DNA of 64,000 bases. Origin: Zymobacter sp047495495 (GTDB taxonomy: Bacteria; Pseudomonadota; Gammaproteobacteria; Pseudomonadales; Halomonadaceae). The stretch spans positions 124,001 through 188,000 of the forward strand of contig NZ_CP179930.1 of NCBI RefSeq assembly GCF_047495495.1, given 5' to 3'. Numbering within the stretch: the stretch's first letter is position 1; each line of letters starts with the position of its first letter. This document shows, in pieces, positions 9,710 to 19,044 of the stretch. A program made the translations under genes and the position numbers. The notes beneath the pieces are model-generated. The model was not told the DNA's origin. It did no database searches and saw only the letters and a list, made by a program, of their open reading frames with translations.

Positions 9710-9747
9710 AAGCCCTCCTGCCATGAGGTCGCTTTGCAGGAGGGCTT
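9710..9747. terminator. Probable bidirectional terminator between convergent genes
   Basis: Perfect 12-bp inverted repeat AAGCCCTCCTGC / GCAGGAGGGCTT with a 14-nt loop, between the convergent Sel1-like and YciI genes. There is no long T-run on either side, so it is called from position and stem strength. Confidence 0.6.
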
Positions 9748-9755
9748 TGGCGTTA

Positions 9756-10043
9756 TCAGATCACGCCTTCTAGTGCGGCAATACGCTTGCTGGGTTCGAA
9801 AGGAATGACTTCGACCTTGGCCAGTCCTTTGGTCTGGAACGGATCTTGGCTCAAGCGTGCTTCGACGTCTTCGAGGCTATCCCCTTTCACGAGAATGACA
9901 CCGCCATTGCGCGGTACGCGTCGTCCGGAGGCGATGAATGCCCCCGCTTGATAGCCTTCTTCCAGCCATGCAATGTGGTCGGCCAAGCAGGCATCGATTT
10001 CTTCTACAGGACGGATGTACGTCAGTACCGCGATATAAAGCAT
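9756..10043 (-). CDS. YciI-like (YCII domain) protein
   Basis: 95 residues. The sequence MLYIAVLTYIRPVEEIDACLADHIAWL matches the YCII fold start, including the conserved His in DHIAWL. It continues with GGVILVKGDSLEDVEARLSQDPF, a ferredoxin-like alpha/beta segment shared by YciI and related small enzymes or stress proteins. The biochemical role of most members is unknown. The start at 10043 is chosen over in-frame codons upstream because GAGGAG sits 7 nt before it. It is divergent from the TetR gene, with a clear palindromic operator in between, so it may be the regulator's target. Confidence 0.8.
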   Translation of the reverse strand: MLYIAVLTYIRPVEEIDACLADHIAWLEEGYQAGAFIASGRRVPRNGGVILVKGDSLEDVEARLSQDPFQTKGLAKVEVIPFEPSKRIAALEGVI

Positions 10044-10176
10044 GGGGTGCTCCTCTTTTGTATACCGACCTTTCATATTGAAGGCAGTGTTCTCGATCAT
10101 TACACGACGCTGATAAAGCCGCCACTTCTCCCATGTTATATCGCTGCCATAAGTGGATCAGGATGCGTTTGGGATA

Positions 10177-10198
10177 AAATTGTACATTTGTACAATTT
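10177..10198. promoter_or_regulatory. Likely TetR operator (10-bp perfect inverted repeat)
   Basis: Arms AAATTGTACA and TGTACAATTT are perfect inverted copies separated by TT. The site lies about 50 bp upstream of the TetR-family start and 135 bp upstream of the divergent YciI gene. Size and symmetry fit a TetR dimer site. Confidence 0.65.
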
Positions 10199-10248
10199 CG
10201 CATGATGTGCGAGGCTGGCACTCTGAAGACGTGCAAGGAGGAGCATGC

Positions 10249-10791
10249 ATGACGGGAAAGCATTGGCAGCAAGACCCTCTGCGCAGTGAACGTATTGCCG
10301 CTGCTGCGCTGGAGGTGATCGCGGAGTACGGTGTGGCGGGGACGACATATCGCAAGGTGGCCGCTGCAGCAGGTGTGCCGCTGGGAGCCGTGAGTTATTA
10401 CTTCACCAGTATGGAGGCGCTGCTGACGGCGGCCTTTACACGTCTGGCCGATGAAACATCGCAGGTATTCGCGCAGCGCATTGCGGATGCTCATTCGAAG
10501 GAAGAGGCCTGTGAGGCGGTGGTGGACATTATTTTCGGTGATGTGACGTCATCGTCCCGCACGCTGCTGCTGAGCTATGAACTGTACGGTTTCGCCAGCC
10601 GTCATCCCGCCATGACGTCGGTGATGAATACCTGGATGAACAAGAGCCGCTGCGCGCTGGCCCGACATTTTTCGGCGACTGCCGCGGTGGCGCTTGACGC
10701 ATTGATTGAAGGGGTCACCATCCATCGCTCCGTCATTGCGATCGACAGGCACGATGTCGTTCGCATGGTGCAGCAGCTGGCCCAGCTGTAG
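10249..10791 (+). CDS. TetR-family transcriptional regulator
   Basis: 180 residues. The N-terminal helix-turn-helix is clear: RIAAAALEVIAEYGVAGTTY, then RKVAAAAGVPLGAVSYYF (about 14-52), the standard TetR DNA-binding block with the YYF ending. The C-terminal ligand domain (about 60-180) is unassigned. The start at 10249 is set by AAGGAGGA 6-7 nt upstream. A perfect inverted repeat 50 bp upstream suggests autoregulation and control of the divergent YciI gene. The acetyltransferase gene follows 52 bp downstream on the same strand and may be co-transcribed. The inducer is unknown. Confidence 0.85.
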   Translation: MTGKHWQQDPLRSERIAAAALEVIAEYGVAGTTYRKVAAAAGVPLGAVSYYFTSMEALLTAAFTRLADETSQVFAQRIADAHSKEEACEAVVDIIFGDVTSSSRTLLLSYELYGFASRHPAMTSVMNTWMNKSRCALARHFSATAAVALDALIEGVTIHRSVIAIDRHDVVRMVQQLAQL

Positions 10792-10843
10792 GTGCATTCC
10801 ACGCGGGCTACCCTTGGTCGCCCACAGACAAGAGGCATGGTGA

Positions 10844-11401
10844 ATGAAGACCGAACGTGAAAAGGCACTGTGCGGTGAGCTGTACGATGCCGCTAACGAC
10901 GAGGCACTGCTGGCCGAGCGCATGGAAGTGAAATACCGCTTGCAGGTCTATAACGCTACCGATCCGCGCGATATTCCGCAGCGCACGGCACAGCTGAAAG
11001 CGCTGCTGGGCAAGACCGGCGAGCAACTAATGATTGAGCAGCCGTTTGCCTGCGATTTCGGGCGCAATATCGAGGTCGGCGAAAACTTCTACGCCAATGT
11101 CAATTTGGTAATTCTGGACTGCAACAAGGTCGTAATCGGCGATAACGTGCTGATTGGCCCCAACGTGGGCATTCATACGGCGGGGCATCCGCTCGACGTC
11201 GAACAGCGTGTGCAGGGGCTGGAATATGCACTGCCGATTACCATTGGCGATAATGTCTGGATTGGTGCCGGGGTGAACATCGTGCCGGGTGTGTCTATCG
11301 GCAGTAACAGTGTGATCGGTGCGGGAAGCGTAGTGACCAAGAACATTCCGGCCAATGTCGTGGCCGCTGGAATACCCTGCAAGGTGATTCGGTCGATTTG
11401 A
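10844..11401 (+). CDS. maa: Maltose/galactoside O-acetyltransferase (LacA/Maa family)
   Basis: 185 residues, the usual family length. N-terminal Maa/Mac domain (EKALCGELYDAANDEALL), then left-handed beta-helix hexapeptide repeats (VVIGDNVLIGPNVGI; ITIGDNVWIGAGVNIVPGV; IGSNSVIGAGSVVTKNIP). The catalytic histidine is His115 in HTAGHPLD, the same position as in E. coli galactoside acetyltransferase. The enzyme transfers acetyl from acetyl-CoA to a sugar hydroxyl in the cytoplasm. Maltose versus other sugars cannot be separated by sequence; an alpha-glucosidase elsewhere in the window makes a maltose-linked role plausible. An SD AGAGG precedes the start. Confidence 0.85.
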   Translation: MKTEREKALCGELYDAANDEALLAERMEVKYRLQVYNATDPRDIPQRTAQLKALLGKTGEQLMIEQPFACDFGRNIEVGENFYANVNLVILDCNKVVIGDNVLIGPNVGIHTAGHPLDVEQRVQGLEYALPITIGDNVWIGAGVNIVPGVSIGSNSVIGAGSVVTKNIPANVVAAGIPCKVIRSI

Positions 11402-11419
11402 TACCCGCCGCCGCTGTAT

Positions 11420-11466
11420 TAGAAAAGGGGTGCGGGCTGATGTGCCTGCTCCCCTTCTCATTCTTA
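11420..11466. terminator. Probable terminator between convergent acetyltransferase and mgtA
   Basis: Imperfect hairpin pairing AGAAAAGGGGTGCGGGC with GCCTGCTCCCCTTCT, followed by ATTCTTATTC on the plus strand. Confidence 0.5.
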
Positions 11467-11514
11467 TTCACTTTTCAGATGGTTTGATGGAACCGTGCTT
11501 GATTCACCCGATCA

Positions 11515-14247
11515 TTACTGCCAGCCGTAGCGGCGAACATAGATACGCTTCATGGCCTGAGTCAGGGCCATATAGGCGATCAGAATCAGCGGCAGGCAGA
11601 TGAAATAGGCTGCCGGTAGCGGCTGCAGCTTGAAGTAACTGGCTAAGGGGCCCATGGGCAGCCAGACACCGATGATCATGATTAGCGCCGTCATGACCAG
11701 TACTGGCCATGCTGCTCTGCTTTGAACGAACGGCACCTTGGCCGTGCGGATCAGATGGATGACCAGCGTTTGGGTCAGTAGGCCCACCACAAACCAGCCT
11801 GACTGGAACAGTGTTTGTTGCGCGGGTGTATTGGCCTTGAACAGATACCACATCATGGCGAACGTCACGATGTCGAACACCGAGCTAAGCGGCCCAAAGA
11901 ACAGCATGAAGCGCCCGATATCAGCGGGCTGCCAGCGCTGCGGCACTTTCAGTTGTTCCGCGTCGACATGGTCGAACGGAATCGACGTTTGCGAGATATC
12001 GTACAGCAGGTTCTGCACCAGTAGATGCATGGGCAGCATTGGCAAGAATGGAATGAAGACCGAAGCCACTAACACTGAGAACACGTTGCCGAAGTTGGAA
12101 CTGGCCGTCATCTTGATGTACTTCAACATGTTGGCAAAGGTTCTACGCCCTTCTTGAATCCCCTCTTCCAGCACCATCAGGCTTTTTTCGAGCAGGATGA
12201 TATCAGCCGCTTCCTTGGCGATGTCTACCGCCGTGTCGACCGAGATGCCGATATCGGCACGGCGCAGTGCGGGAGCGTCATTGATGCCGTCTCCCATAAA
12301 GCCGACCACATGACCGCTCTCCTTTAAGCTGCCCACGATGCGCTCTTTGTGCGCAGGTGTCAGCTTGGCAAACAGCGTATGGCAAGCGACCACCTTTGCC
12401 AGTGTCGTATCGTCCATGCGGTCGATATCGCTGCCCAGTATCACGGCATCAGCGTGATCAAGACCCACGTCACGACAGACCTTGGCCGTCACGCGGTCGT
12501 TGTCCCCTGTCAGTACCTTTACCGTTACGCCATGTTCGGCCAGCGTCTTGAGTGCGGGAGCGGTAGAGGTCTTGGGGGGATCAAGGAAGGCAACGTAGCC
12601 CATCAGCGTCAGCTCGCTTTCATCTGACTGGCCATAGGTTTCCTTGCTGGGCGGTACTTCTTTTGCGGCTACCGCTACCACGCGCAGCCCTTCACCGTTT
12701 AGTGCGTCCGTGACACACCGTATGCGAGCCAACAGCGCGGGCGTCAGCATTTCGGTCGTCTCGCCATGCTGTACATGCGTGCATACCGCCAGAATCTCTT
12801 CAACGGCACCCTTGCAGATCAGCTCGTGATGATCTTCACGCTCGCTGACGACCACCGACATGCGTCGCCGCTCGAAATCGAACGGAATCTCATCCACCTT
12901 GCGATAGTGGGTGTTCGGAGCCAGTGCCCCATGCACTTCGGTATGTTCGAGCACCGCCTTGTCGAGCAGATTTTTCAGGCCGGTCTGGTAGTAGCTGTTG
13001 AGGTAAGCCATTTCGAGCACACGGTCGGAGTCTTCGCCCCACACATCAAGATGACGGGCCAGCACGATATGGTCTTCGGTCAGTGTGCCGGTCTTGTCGG
13101 TGCACAGCACGTCCATGGCGCCGAAGCTCTGGATGGCGTCCAGCCGTTTGACAATAACCCTCTGGCGAGACAGGAACACTGCCCCTTTGGCGAGTGTCGA
13201 GGTGACGATCATTGGCAGCATTTCTGGTGTCAGCCCGACCGCAATGGAGAGCGCAAACAGTAAAGCCTGGGTCCAATCTCCTTTGGTCAGCCCGTTGATC
13301 AGAAAGACTAAAGGCGCCATCACGTACATAAAGCGGATCAGCAGCCAGCTGACTTTGTTCACACCGGCCTGAAATGCCGTTGGTGTTGAATCGGTAGCGG
13401 TGACGCGTGACGCCAGCGCTCCGAAGTAGGTATGACTTCCCGTTGCGAGCACGACCACCGTTGCCGTACCGGACACTACGTTGGTGCCCATGAACACGAT
13501 GTTGTCCAGTTCCAGCGGATTGGTGACCTCGGAGGGAAGCTGATCGACCTGCTTTTCAACCGGCATCGACTCTCCCGTCATGGCGGCCTGCGCCACGAAC
13601 AGGTCCTTGGCCTGTAGCACACGGCAGTCGGCAGGAACCATATCCCCCGCGGCCAGAACGACTACATCGCCCGGTACCAGCTGATCCATCGGGATGTCGG
13701 CTGTGATAAACGACTCTATTACGTTTGCGTTAACGTTTTTCGCTGGGCGCCGTACTGATGCAGTTGCACTGACCATCGCCTTGAGTGCATCGGCGGCTCG
13801 GTTGGATTTTCCCTCCTGCCAGAAGCGCAGTAGCGTGGACAGTATGACCATTGCCCCGATCACCAGCGTGGCCTGCATGTCTTCGGTCAGCCACGACACT
13901 ACAGCAAGCAGTGTCAGCAGCAGATTGAAAGGATTGCGGTAGCACAGCCAGAGATGTTGCCACCAGTGCAACGGTGCTTCTTGCGCTAGCGCATTCAGAC
14001 CGACCTGCACACGCAGTGTCTCCGCCTGCGTTTCAGTCAGGCCTATAACGCTGCTGTTTAACTGATGCAGAACGGTTTCGGGGAGTGAATAGGCCGCGCG
14101 GCGCAGTGTTTCTGCTTGTTGCAGCCCCGCATCCTGTTTGCGTAAAGGTGAGTATTTGTCTGGCAGCAGTAGCCGTTGGAAGTGACGTGTCATATGGCGG
14201 CTACGCAGAAAGTCTGCGAGCCTAGCTTTGAGCAGTGAATAACGCAT
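11515..14247 (-). CDS. mgtA: Magnesium-transporting P-type ATPase
   Basis: 910 residues, close to E. coli MgtA (898). It has the P3B-type ATPase layout: N-terminal cytoplasmic region, membrane helices from about 90, actuator domain with AAMTGESMPVEK, phosphorylation site Asp384 in CTDKTGTLTED, hinge VKVLTGDNDRVTAKV and GFMGDGINDAPALRRADIG, then a C-terminal membrane block. It imports Mg2+ across the inner membrane. ATG 14247 is preferred to the GTG at 14280 because GGAG lies 8 nt before it. The 340-bp upstream region, where a Mg2+-responsive leader would be expected, shows no structure I can assign. Confidence 0.93.
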   Translation of the reverse strand: MRYSLLKARLADFLRSRHMTRHFQRLLLPDKYSPLRKQDAGLQQAETLRRAAYSLPETVLHQLNSSVIGLTETQAETLRVQVGLNALAQEAPLHWWQHLWLCYRNPFNLLLTLLAVVSWLTEDMQATLVIGAMVILSTLLRFWQEGKSNRAADALKAMVSATASVRRPAKNVNANVIESFITADIPMDQLVPGDVVVLAAGDMVPADCRVLQAKDLFVAQAAMTGESMPVEKQVDQLPSEVTNPLELDNIVFMGTNVVSGTATVVVLATGSHTYFGALASRVTATDSTPTAFQAGVNKVSWLLIRFMYVMAPLVFLINGLTKGDWTQALLFALSIAVGLTPEMLPMIVTSTLAKGAVFLSRQRVIVKRLDAIQSFGAMDVLCTDKTGTLTEDHIVLARHLDVWGEDSDRVLEMAYLNSYYQTGLKNLLDKAVLEHTEVHGALAPNTHYRKVDEIPFDFERRRMSVVVSEREDHHELICKGAVEEILAVCTHVQHGETTEMLTPALLARIRCVTDALNGEGLRVVAVAAKEVPPSKETYGQSDESELTLMGYVAFLDPPKTSTAPALKTLAEHGVTVKVLTGDNDRVTAKVCRDVGLDHADAVILGSDIDRMDDTTLAKVVACHTLFAKLTPAHKERIVGSLKESGHVVGFMGDGINDAPALRRADIGISVDTAVDIAKEAADIILLEKSLMVLEEGIQEGRRTFANMLKYIKMTASSNFGNVFSVLVASVFIPFLPMLPMHLLVQNLLYDISQTSIPFDHVDAEQLKVPQRWQPADIGRFMLFFGPLSSVFDIVTFAMMWYLFKANTPAQQTLFQSGWFVVGLLTQTLVIHLIRTAKVPFVQSRAAWPVLVMTALIMIIGVWLPMGPLASYFKLQPLPAAYFICLPLILIAYMALTQAMKRIYVRRYGWQ

Positions 14248-14586
14248 TGTGCATACTCCAATGTGCCTGCCCGAGCACACCAGAGGCGGCAGGTCAGGCA
14301 GGCAAGGTTGTAGGTCCGGGTTCGGGGTCAGTCATGTCTATTCCGTGAACGTTTAAGTTAAATATGCTGCCTTGGCAGCGGGAACAATCCAGCGCGTGGT
14401 GGCGCGTCGAATGGGGCACAGGAAGTAGAGCTGTCCTGCTGCCCGTGCGTCGAAGTGGTTAGAGGACAAAAAACGCGTAGGGTTCTATGGAAGTGGAGTG
14501 ATTGGTGTGGTTATTCGTCTTGGATGGTTTATACGAGGCATTGCCGATGTAGCCCACCCATTGCAAAAAGTTTTATGCGGGTTACT
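14248..14586. other. Non-coding stretch upstream of mgtA
   Basis: About 340 bp between the mgtA start and the IS remnant. It must hold the mgtA promoter and leader; no clear promoter, riboswitch or intact gene is recognised. The small reading frames here do not look protein-like. Confidence 0.5.
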
Positions 14587-15274
14587 AAGAGAGTGTTTCA
14601 AAACCCTGGCATCAGCTTCTTAAAACAGGCCATGGCACATCGCAGCAACGTGAAGGTGCAGTAGATATCGAATTGGCGTTCGTATCGAACAGCTAACCGC
14701 TTAGCGTTATTCAGCCATGCAAAAATGCGTTCTACCGCCCAACGGTGCCTGCCTGGTGTCGTACTATTGTCCTTGCCTCGCGTGCTATCCGCGGCCTGAT
14801 GCCTCTAACAACACAGGCTTCTCAAACAACGCTCGTAGTCATAGGCCTTGTCAGCGTGCAGTTTGTTTGAGCGGTGCCGAGAGTAACTACGAGCGCCTTG
14901 CAGCTTAGACACCGCTTCCAGTAATACCGTCAGCAGGTGACGCTTGTACCCCGGACGCCCTCTATCGGTGGGACTGGGGCCTTACGGCAGATCTCCCCCC
15001 TTTTCGCCTTTACAGATGAGCCATCCACGCAGGCGTGCTCCCAGTCGATGCGATCTGCCAAATGCAAGCGTTGTAACAGCTCATGATGGAGTTGCGGCCA
15101 AACGCCAGCCTCATGCCACTCTTTGCCAGACAGCGCTTGTCAGTCAGATACACGAGGTCTTCTTCCGCGAGGGTCTGGCGTAAGAGGTTGGATGGTATAC
15201 CAGAGTTCGTTAGGAAGGAGTGAAGTCGTCATGCGGTGATGTTTTGGACAACATGGGTTTTGAAACGCTTTCTT
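14587..15274 (-). mobile_element. Decayed IS5-family (IS427-like) insertion sequence
   Basis: The ends are AAGAGAGTGTTTCAAAACCC at 14587-14606 and its inverted partner at 15255-15274, matching at 18 of 20 positions. The 688-bp span is shorter than a typical 0.83-0.9 kb relative, implying internal deletion. The transposase inside, on the minus strand, is broken. No certain target-site duplication was seen. It abuts the AT-rich DUF6119 gene. Confidence 0.8.
14650..15235 (-). pseudogene. IS5-family transposase pseudogene
   Basis: Read on the minus strand, fragments of the DDE transposase are visible in different frames: DRIDWEHACVDGSSVKAKRG, then after a stop and frame change TDRGRPGYKRHLL, and the conserved C-terminal block RWAVERIFAWLNNAKRLAVR followed by YERQFDIYCTFTLLRCAMA. 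Stops and frameshifts between them, together with a missing N-terminus, make it non-functional. Confidence 0.8.
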
Positions 15275-15406
15275 AAGTGAATAGTTTTAAGAAAATGAAA
15301 AGACGTAATAGTAAATATGTCATTAAAGTACAGCTAGACATACTCAAATGGTCAATTATTCTGGAGTTTAAGTTTCATCAATGGATATCAAATGAGGTTT
15401 GTAGTT

Positions 15407-17011
15407 ATGAAGCAAAAGCTTTCCGTATATTTGGTTGAAAATAAAGAAACTCCTTTAGAATATATAATAAATACAGAAAAGGTCCATGAAAGTATTTATA
15501 TTGAAAGTGATGCAAATATGGAATTGATTTTATATTCTGTAAAAGGTGATCCTCACTTACCGCCATGGGCTGATTTTTTTATACGGAGTGTCGAAAATAT
15601 TCCTGATAAATTTTTCGGTGATAGTAGTAGTTCAGGTGCAATATTAGTTGTTAGTAGAAATGATAATGTTTTTTTAATTACTTTCGGGACAGGGCATTTG
15701 TTGGTTAATAGCAATTCTGTTGTGAAAAATTTTGGTCTAAAAGTCACCTTGAATTCTATAGAAGTGGATAAAATAAAAAGTATAGATAAAGGAAATTACA
15801 ACGAGTTAAGCTTATTAACAAGAAATCAGTGTAGTAAAGATGCTGATATTAATGTATTAAAGGTTGATGCTGAGCTAGATATAATATCAACAATGACAGG
15901 ATCTTGCCGAGAAGAAATATTCGGAAGCAAAATAACAGGAAGGGCTGCTCTATACATACATCCTTGTGTGGATATAAACAATCTATCAGAAATACTTGAT
16001 AAGTCGATTGAGAAATATAAAGAAAAGCTGCCGTACGAATTTGAATGGATAGAAAACATCTATCCCGCTGATAATGAATGTACCGCAATGCTGGATGAAC
16101 TATTAGAAGAAAATCTGAAAAGCGAAAATCTTGAAGATATTTGGATGGCTGATCCGGAAATCATTGACCACGAGAGTATCGTCGCTTACGGTTTTGAACA
16201 AAAAAGAAATAGTCCAGCATATCCATCACTATGCCCTACTCATTTAATAAGTCTTTTGAAGGAGAAGAAGCCGGTAGATTATATTAAGTACCTTAAAGAT
16301 AAAAGTATTTTTGCTTTAGACGGAAATTATCATGCCCATAAAAAATGGCCTATATATGATTTTATTTATACAGAAATAGAAGATAACGGGCAAACATATA
16401 TACTTAGAAGCGGTACATGGTATTCTATAAAACAAAGCTTCATGTCTTCTGTAGACAGTGAGTTAGAAGGTTTGATAGATTCTTCTAAAGAATTTGGCTT
16501 TCCGCTATATTCATTTGATAAAGAAGAAGACTATATTAAGTATGCTTGCTCAAAAGACAGTACTTTAACATTGATGGATCAGGTTTTTATTTATCATGGT
16601 GGGAGCGGAAATAAGATAGAATTTTGTGATGTAATAAAAGACGAGAACAAGTTTATACATATTAAATACTACAGAGGCTCTCAATCTATGAGTCATTTAT
16701 TTGCGCAAGGAGCTGTATGTGCGGAGCTTTTTTTAGGCGATAAAGAGTTTCGTAGAAAACTTAATGTAAAACTTCCTGAGCATCTTAAGCTTAGTAATAC
16801 AAATGAAAGGCCACCGGGAAAATATGAGTTAGTATATGCGATTGCAGCCAACAAAAAAATTCCCAGTGAACTTCCTATATTTGCAAAAATAAATTTAAAA
16901 AATTTCCGTAAGAGATTATTAACTCTAGGTTATGATGTTAAGCTATGTAAAATTGACATAGATGCAAATATTTATAAGAAGAAATCATATAGAGGCACTA
17001 AGGATAAATAA
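15407..17011 (+). CDS. DUF6119 / TIGR04141-type sporadically distributed protein
   Basis: 534 residues from ATG 15407 (GAGG 9 nt upstream; an in-frame ATG at 15392 is possible). The start MKQKLSVYLVENKE, the block ILVVSRNDNVFLITFGTGH, then VVKNFGLKVTLNSIEVDKI with SIDKG and LLTRNQCSKDADI reproduce the conserved core of the TIGR04141/DUF6119 family. That family is patchily distributed and often found near restriction or other defence genes; its biochemical function is not established. The gene is much more AT-rich than yicC and mgtA and borders an IS remnant, so it is a likely recent acquisition. It ends 2 bp before the convergent yicC stop. Confidence 0.75.
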   Translation: MKQKLSVYLVENKETPLEYIINTEKVHESIYIESDANMELILYSVKGDPHLPPWADFFIRSVENIPDKFFGDSSSSGAILVVSRNDNVFLITFGTGHLLVNSNSVVKNFGLKVTLNSIEVDKIKSIDKGNYNELSLLTRNQCSKDADINVLKVDAELDIISTMTGSCREEIFGSKITGRAALYIHPCVDINNLSEILDKSIEKYKEKLPYEFEWIENIYPADNECTAMLDELLEENLKSENLEDIWMADPEIIDHESIVAYGFEQKRNSPAYPSLCPTHLISLLKEKKPVDYIKYLKDKSIFALDGNYHAHKKWPIYDFIYTEIEDNGQTYILRSGTWYSIKQSFMSSVDSELEGLIDSSKEFGFPLYSFDKEEDYIKYACSKDSTLTLMDQVFIYHGGSGNKIEFCDVIKDENKFIHIKYYRGSQSMSHLFAQGAVCAELFLGDKEFRRKLNVKLPEHLKLSNTNERPPGKYELVYAIAANKKIPSELPIFAKINLKNFRKRLLTLGYDVKLCKIDIDANIYKKKSYRGTKDK

Positions 17012-17013
17012 AA

Positions 17014-17877
17014 TCACTCAACATTCTGCACTTGCTCGCGCATCTGTTCTATAAGCACCTTCAGCTCCACGGCGCACTTGGTGGTTTCTGCCACCACGGA
17101 TTTCGACGACAGCGTATTCGCTTCGCGGTTGAGCTCTTGCATCAAGAAATCTAGTCGACGTCCGACGGGTTTGCTCTGTTTTAACTGGTCGCGCACTTCC
17201 ACGACGTGGCTGGTCAGGCGATCCAGTTCTTCTTCCACATCCGCTTTCTGCACTAGTAAAGTGATTTCTCCCGCCAGTCGTTGCTCATCGATCTCGACGC
17301 GGACTGCTTCGATGCGCTCTTTCAGTAGTGTCTGCTGACGCTCAATGATCGTCGGCATCAGGGTACGGACGTGTGCCACTTGGTCGTCGATGGCGTCTAG
17401 GCGCATGGTGAGCATTGTGTCGATGCGTTCACCTTCACGTTCACGCGCACTTATAAGATCGACAAGACCCTTATCGAACAAGGTGAGTGCGGCCGCCGCG
17501 ATATGGTCTTCGCTCGGTTGGACGTCACGGATGATGCCGGGGTAGTTGAGGATCGCCAGTGCATCGGGGGTTCTTACGCCGTCGACTTCATCCTGAATGG
17601 TGGTCAGTGCGGCGTTAAGCTGGCGAAGTCGGTCATGATCAAGGGGGAAGCCCTGCGTGCTGCCTTCAATCCCGAGCGTTATAGTCACGTCTACCTTGCC
17701 GCGTGATAACCCCTTGCGCAGCCTGTCTCTTAGGGCGCCTTCGAGTGGCAGCAATGCAGGAGGAAGGCGGAAACCGACTTCCAGGTAGCGATGATTGACG
17801 GAGCGAATTTCGAGGGTCAGCTGGCCCCATTCGGTGTGCTGTTGTTGGCGGGTGAAGGCGGTCATGCTGCGGATCAT
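17014..17877 (-). CDS. yicC: YicC/YloC-family endoribonuclease
   Basis: 287 residues, the full family length. It has the N-terminal YicC domain (MIRSMTAFTRQ, then GQLTLEIRSVNHRYLEV) and the C-terminal DUF1732 block (GRRLDFLMQELNREANTLSS through ELKVLIEQMREQVQNVE). Known: YicC-type proteins are RNases acting on small RNAs and mRNAs, and the gene is commonly next to rph. Here it is divergent from rph with about 240 bp between them, the usual arrangement in Pseudomonas relatives. It shares no regulation with the convergent acquired gene on its other side. Confidence 0.93.
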   Translation of the reverse strand: MIRSMTAFTRQQQHTEWGQLTLEIRSVNHRYLEVGFRLPPALLPLEGALRDRLRKGLSRGKVDVTITLGIEGSTQGFPLDHDRLRQLNAALTTIQDEVDGVRTPDALAILNYPGIIRDVQPSEDHIAAAALTLFDKGLVDLISAREREGERIDTMLTMRLDAIDDQVAHVRTLMPTIIERQQTLLKERIEAVRVEIDEQRLAGEITLLVQKADVEEELDRLTSHVVEVRDQLKQSKPVGRRLDFLMQELNREANTLSSKSVVAETTKCAVELKVLIEQMREQVQNVE

Positions 17878-18115
17878 GGGGGAATCTCCGGTAAGGCGTG
17901 AATGGCGGTCACGGCGTGCTGTGCCAGAAAGAAGCGTGCTTCTTTATAACGAATGTGGTCAGACAGTGCACCCGAACGCGCGGCGACACGTTAGAATGGT
18001 GGGCAGCTAGGTAACGACTGCGGGCCTCTGCAATGGTTATGCCTGTGCTTCGTCGTTATCGTGATGATACAACCTGCAGCGCTCGGCTTGAGCGCTGCTC
18101 GACAGGAGTTCTTGA

Positions 18116-18838
18116 ATGCGCCCGAGTGGACGAGCGAACGATGCCCTGCGTGAAGTACGACTGACACGCGACTACACCAAGCACGCTGAAGGCTCGGTGC
18201 TGGTCGAGTTCGGGGATACCAAAGTGCTGTGCAATGCGTCCGTCGAGGCGGGCGTGCCGCGCTGGCTGCGCGGTCAGGGCAAGGGCTGGGTGACGGCGGA
18301 ATACGGTATGCTGCCGCGTGCGACGCATACCCGTGGTGGACGTGAAGCCTCTCGTGGCAAGCAGGGTGGCCGCACGCTGGAGATTCAGCGTCTGATCGGG
18401 CGTTCGCTGCGGGCAGCGGTCAATCTGAAGAAGCTGGGCGAGTTCACTATCACGGTGGACTGCGACGTGATCCAGGCGGATGGCGGCACTCGCACGGCTT
18501 CTATTACCGGTGCCTGCGTAGCGCTGATCGATGCCATTCATCACATGCAGCGTACGCGTATGATCAAGAGTGACCCGCTTAAGCAGTTGGTCGCGTCGGT
18601 GTCCGTTGGCATCTATAAAGGCCAGTCGGTTGTCGACCTTGACTATGCCGAAGACTCCAATGCCGATACCGATCTTAACGTGGTGATGACTGCTGACGGC
18701 GGATTGATCGAGGTACAGGGCACCGCCGAAAAAGCCGCATTCTCGCGTGCCGAAATGAACACCATGCTGGATCTGGCCGAACAGGCGGGTGCCCAGCTAT
18801 TCGCCTGCCAGCGCGAAGCGCTGGGTCTGGTGGAATAA
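18116..18838 (+). CDS. rph: Ribonuclease PH
   Basis: 240 residues (E. coli 228-238). Motifs of the phosphorolytic exoribonuclease are intact: RPSGRANDALREV, FGDTKVLCNASV, EYGMLPRATHTRGGREA, LGEFTITVDCDVIQADGGTR and the AEDSNADTDLNVVMT block with metal-site acidic residues. It trims the 3' ends of tRNA precursors using phosphate. An SD AGGAG precedes the ATG. Divergent from yicC. Confidence 0.95.
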   Translation: MRPSGRANDALREVRLTRDYTKHAEGSVLVEFGDTKVLCNASVEAGVPRWLRGQGKGWVTAEYGMLPRATHTRGGREASRGKQGGRTLEIQRLIGRSLRAAVNLKKLGEFTITVDCDVIQADGGTRTASITGACVALIDAIHHMQRTRMIKSDPLKQLVASVSVGIYKGQSVVDLDYAEDSNADTDLNVVMTADGGLIEVQGTAEKAAFSRAEMNTMLDLAEQAGAQLFACQREALGLVE

Positions 18839-19044
18839 ACCGCACCATAATGACGGGCATGATTGGCTTATCGGTCATGCCTCGTTTCCTCTATGCTCTT
18901 GTCATACGCTGCTTTTATTGATGAGCGTGGCGGTCTGCGTCATGTCTATCGGGTGTCATGCATCTGCGATGATGTGCTGTTGATACCGCTGCCTTGTTCT
19001 TTTTTGATCTGTCGTTCACGACCTTTTCCACGCAAGGATGCGTT

